A stretch of DNA of 6,604 bases. Source: Oscillospiraceae bacterium. GTDB lineage: Bacteria; Bacillota; Clostridia; Saccharofermentanales; Saccharofermentanaceae. Position 1 is the stretch's first letter. Every line of letters starts with the position of its first letter. Under the pieces are notes generated by a model. It saw nothing but the letters and a program-made list of their open reading frames with translations. It was not told the origin of the DNA and made no database searches. A program made the translations under genes and the position numbers. Shown here one piece after another: positions 5,513 to 6,604 of the stretch. Location of the stretch: contig CACXGG010000122.1 of the NCBI GenBank assembly GCA_902767145.1, positions 1 through 6,604 on the forward strand. The letters run 5' to 3'.

Positions 5513-6118
5513 ATGGTTATCTTATCAACATTGATCACTTTGCTCATAGTATTTGCTTTATTTTCTGTAATTCCCCTGATCGTATGGTTTATCTACAAGA
5601 GGCTGTTCGACCGTCATGCAAATACCATGCTCTCCGGGGAAAAGAAGGGGAAAAACTGGCTTCCTCCGTTTGTGGTAGTGCTCATAGCCTTTGCAGCTGA
5701 GGTCATCATCCTGTTGGGATGTATCGCCATACTCAGGACCGACTTCGCTTCAAAGACTGAAGTCTCAGGACCTGATGTCGTTGAGCTGGAAACCGTGGAA
5801 GAGGGGGAGCGGATCATCAGGCTTGTCTTCCCCGGATACAATGAATCATACTGCCTTGGCGGCACATGGGGCGTGCTCTACGCACCTGAAGAGGAGATCG
5901 TCCTGGAATATACGGATGAAGACGGCAAGCTCAGTGAGCTTACATACCGTATACCTCTTGAGGACGAGGGTGCCTTCTACATGGAATCAGACAGGATAGG
6001 GATAATAACAGTTGAGATAGAGGAGATAGATCCGCAGGATGTGACATCTGTTCATCTCCGCGGAGTGGATGCAAACGGGGAATATATCGATAATGCTATG
6101 GATATAGAGTTCGATTAA
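5513..6118 (+). CDS. Two-helix membrane protein with extracytoplasmic beta domain, unknown function
   Basis: The 201-residue product is not a family I recognise. It has two hydrophobic helices (about 4-28 and 51-75) joined by a basic loop (KRLFDRH and GEKKGKNW). By the positive-inside rule the loop is cytoplasmic and both ends are outside. Residues about 76-201 are acidic, with alternating hydrophobic stretches typical of beta strands (RIIRLVFPGYN, EIVLEYTDEDGKL, IGIITVEIEEID, VTSVHLRGVDANGE), suggesting a small beta-sandwich-like outer domain. AAAGGAG (5500-5506), 6 nt upstream, sets the start. It follows the LytTR gene by 12 nt and is probably cotranscribed. It occupies the place often held by DUF3021 membrane partners but has two helices rather than four, so it is not one. 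It could sense a signal for, or restrain, the regulator; that is inference. A terminator follows. Confidence 0.88.
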   Translation: MVILSTLITLLIVFALFSVIPLIVWFIYKRLFDRHANTMLSGEKKGKNWLPPFVVVLIAFAAEVIILLGCIAILRTDFASKTEVSGPDVVELETVEEGERIIRLVFPGYNESYCLGGTWGVLYAPEEEIVLEYTDEDGKLSELTYRIPLEDEGAFYMESDRIGIITVEIEEIDPQDVTSVHLRGVDANGEYIDNAMDIEFD

Positions 6119-6141
6119 ACGAAATAAAAAAAACGACAACA

Positions 6142-6172
6142 AAAGACCGCCGGGAATATCCAGGCGGTCTTT
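6142..6172. terminator. Intrinsic terminator between convergent operons
   Basis: AAAGACCGCC (6142-6151) pairs perfectly with GGCGGTCTTT (6163-6172), a 10-bp stem with an 11-nt loop that may close further by GG/CC. On the minus strand the hairpin is followed by TTTTGTTG and then a run of eight T, a good terminator for rpsT. On the plus strand it is followed by a shorter T-rich stretch and can end the LytTR operon. Confidence 0.85.
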
Positions 6173-6195
6173 AAAGTCTTATTAGTCAGTCGGGA

Positions 6196-6453
6196 TTACT
6201 TTTCCTGAGCTGCTGCCTTTGCAAGACGTGACTTTGTTCTTGCTGCTGCATTCTTGCTGATGTAACCCTTCTGGGCAGCCTTGTCGAGAGTCTTCTGAGC
6301 ATCCTTCAAAGCTTCTGCAGTATTCTCACCTGAAGCAACGGAAGCTCTGGCCTTCTTGATCTCAGTACGCATCTGGCTCTTCTTCATCTTATTTGCAGCT
6401 GTCTTCTTCTCTGTAACGCTGACACGCTTGATCGCTGACTTAATGTTAGGCAT
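6196..6453 (-). CDS. rpsT: 30S ribosomal protein S20
   Basis: The 85-residue protein is S20, a primary 16S rRNA-binding protein that forms a three-helix bundle at the base of the small subunit. It shows the family start MPNIKSAIKRV, the basic helix KKTAANKMKKSQMRTEIKKA (16-35), and the closing block KGYISKNAAARTKSRLAKA (62-80). Length and high Lys/Ala content are typical. The open frame extends 44 codons further upstream, but the true ATG at 6453 is fixed by a strong GGAGGTGA site 7 nt upstream and by the S20 N-terminus; the longer frame would overlap the methyltransferase gene. It has its own promoter and a strong downstream terminator, so it is probably monocistronic, with possible readthrough from the methyltransferase gene. 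Confidence 0.97.
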   Translation of the reverse strand: MPNIKSAIKRVSVTEKKTAANKMKKSQMRTEIKKARASVASGENTAEALKDAQKTLDKAAQKGYISKNAAARTKSRLAKAAAQEK

Positions 6454-6460
6454 CTTGTTT

Positions 6461-6468
6461 TCACCTCC
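6461..6468 (-). promoter_or_regulatory. Ribosome binding site deciding the rpsT start
   Basis: The minus strand reads GGAGGTGA, eight bases complementary to the 3' end of 16S rRNA, 7 nt before the ATG at 6453. It excludes the longer in-frame starts upstream and fits a highly expressed ribosomal protein. Confidence 0.85.
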
Positions 6469-6499
6469 ATCGTTCGGATTTCTTTTAATGCACCGAGTG

Positions 6500-6528
6500 A
6501 TTTTATCATGTTTGATTTTTCTGCGCAA
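6500..6528 (-). promoter_or_regulatory. rpsT promoter
   Basis: On the minus strand TTGCGC (6523-6528) and TAAAAT (6500-6505) are separated by 17 nt, a fair sigma-A match. It starts 7 nt past the stop of the upstream methyltransferase gene. The predicted start near 6493 gives a leader of about 40 nt. Confidence 0.6.
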
Positions 6529-6535
6529 TAGGAAT

Positions 6536-6604
6536 TTAACCGAAAACGCCCTTTGTAGCCTCATAGAGGGCGATACTTGCGGCAATAGGCAGGTTCAGAC
6601 TGTC
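6536..6604 (-). CDS. SpoU/TrmH-family RNA 2'-O-methyltransferase, C-terminal fragment
   Basis: The last 22 codons of a gene cut by the window edge read DSLNLPIAASIALYEATKGV followed by FG and TAA. The block SLNxxxAASIALYE is the conserved third motif of SPOUT methyltransferases of the SpoU/TrmH group, part of the trefoil knot that binds S-adenosylmethionine. These enzymes methylate ribose 2'-OH in rRNA or tRNA. The fragment cannot separate RlmB, TrmL or other subgroups, so no symbol is given. No terminator lies between its stop and the rpsT promoter 7 nt further on. Confidence 0.82.
   Translation of the reverse strand, partial: DSLNLPIAASIALYEATKGVFG

Noticed and set aside
5497..5700. Open frame of 67 codons starting in the LytTR stop as ATGA
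   Set aside because: The ribosome site AAAGGAG lies after this ATG and serves the ATG at 5513; the product has no family features and overlaps the membrane protein gene in another frame.
5513..6118. DUF3021 family assignment for the LytTR partner
   Set aside because: DUF3021 proteins have four membrane helices and little outer domain; this protein has two helices and a long outer domain.
6454..6585. In-frame upstream extension of rpsT giving a 129-residue product
   Set aside because: The true S20 start MPNIKSAIKRV has a strong GGAGGTGA site at the right distance, and the extension overlaps the methyltransferase gene and spans the rpsT promoter.

Overview
The window looks like chromosomal DNA from a low-to-mid GC Gram-positive anaerobe of the class Clostridia, most likely a relative of the Lachnospiraceae. 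The basis is strong AGGAGG-type ribosome sites, sigma-A-like promoters, frequent AGA/AGG/ATA codons, a pta-ackA pair, a TmcAL-family gene, and a stand-alone LytTR regulator. No insertion sequence, tRNA, CRISPR array or phage gene is visible. It reads as ordinary core genome with a small accessory-type block in the middle.

Left part (1-2463, minus strand): the first 11 codons of ackA (acetate kinase), preceded by pta (phosphate acetyltransferase), form an operon with a well-matched promoter just upstream of pta. Upstream of pta is an unrecognised membrane-anchored protein of 411 residues. Divergent from it, on the plus strand (2527-3747), is tmcAL, whose family uses acetate and ATP to acetylate C34 of elongator tRNA-Met. 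Acetate-producing and acetate-using enzymes therefore lie close together. The two divergent genes share a palindromic -10 region.

Middle part (3739-6118): tmcAL runs tail-to-tail into a two-gene minus-strand operon. This operon encodes a zinc-ribbon protein with an Ala/Glu repeat linker and a DUF4234-type membrane domain, followed with an 8-nt overlap by a DUF2752-type membrane protein carrying CPGCG. A 207-bp divergent regulatory region separates this operon from a plus-strand pair: a LytTR DNA-binding protein without a receiver domain, and a two-helix membrane protein with an unrecognised outer domain. The divergent region holds a 12-bp palindrome of the LacI/CcpA operator type and other inverted repeats. 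This block is the least understood and most interesting part of the window.

Right part (6119-6604): a strong hairpin terminator serves the convergent plus-strand pair and rpsT (ribosomal protein S20, minus strand). rpsT has its own promoter. Upstream of it is the last 22 codons of a SpoU/TrmH-family RNA 2'-O-methyltransferase, cut by the window edge.

Genes fill nearly the whole window, and no gene-free stretch exceeds about 210 bases. All family assignments come from reading the sequence and from memory of the families; no database search was run.
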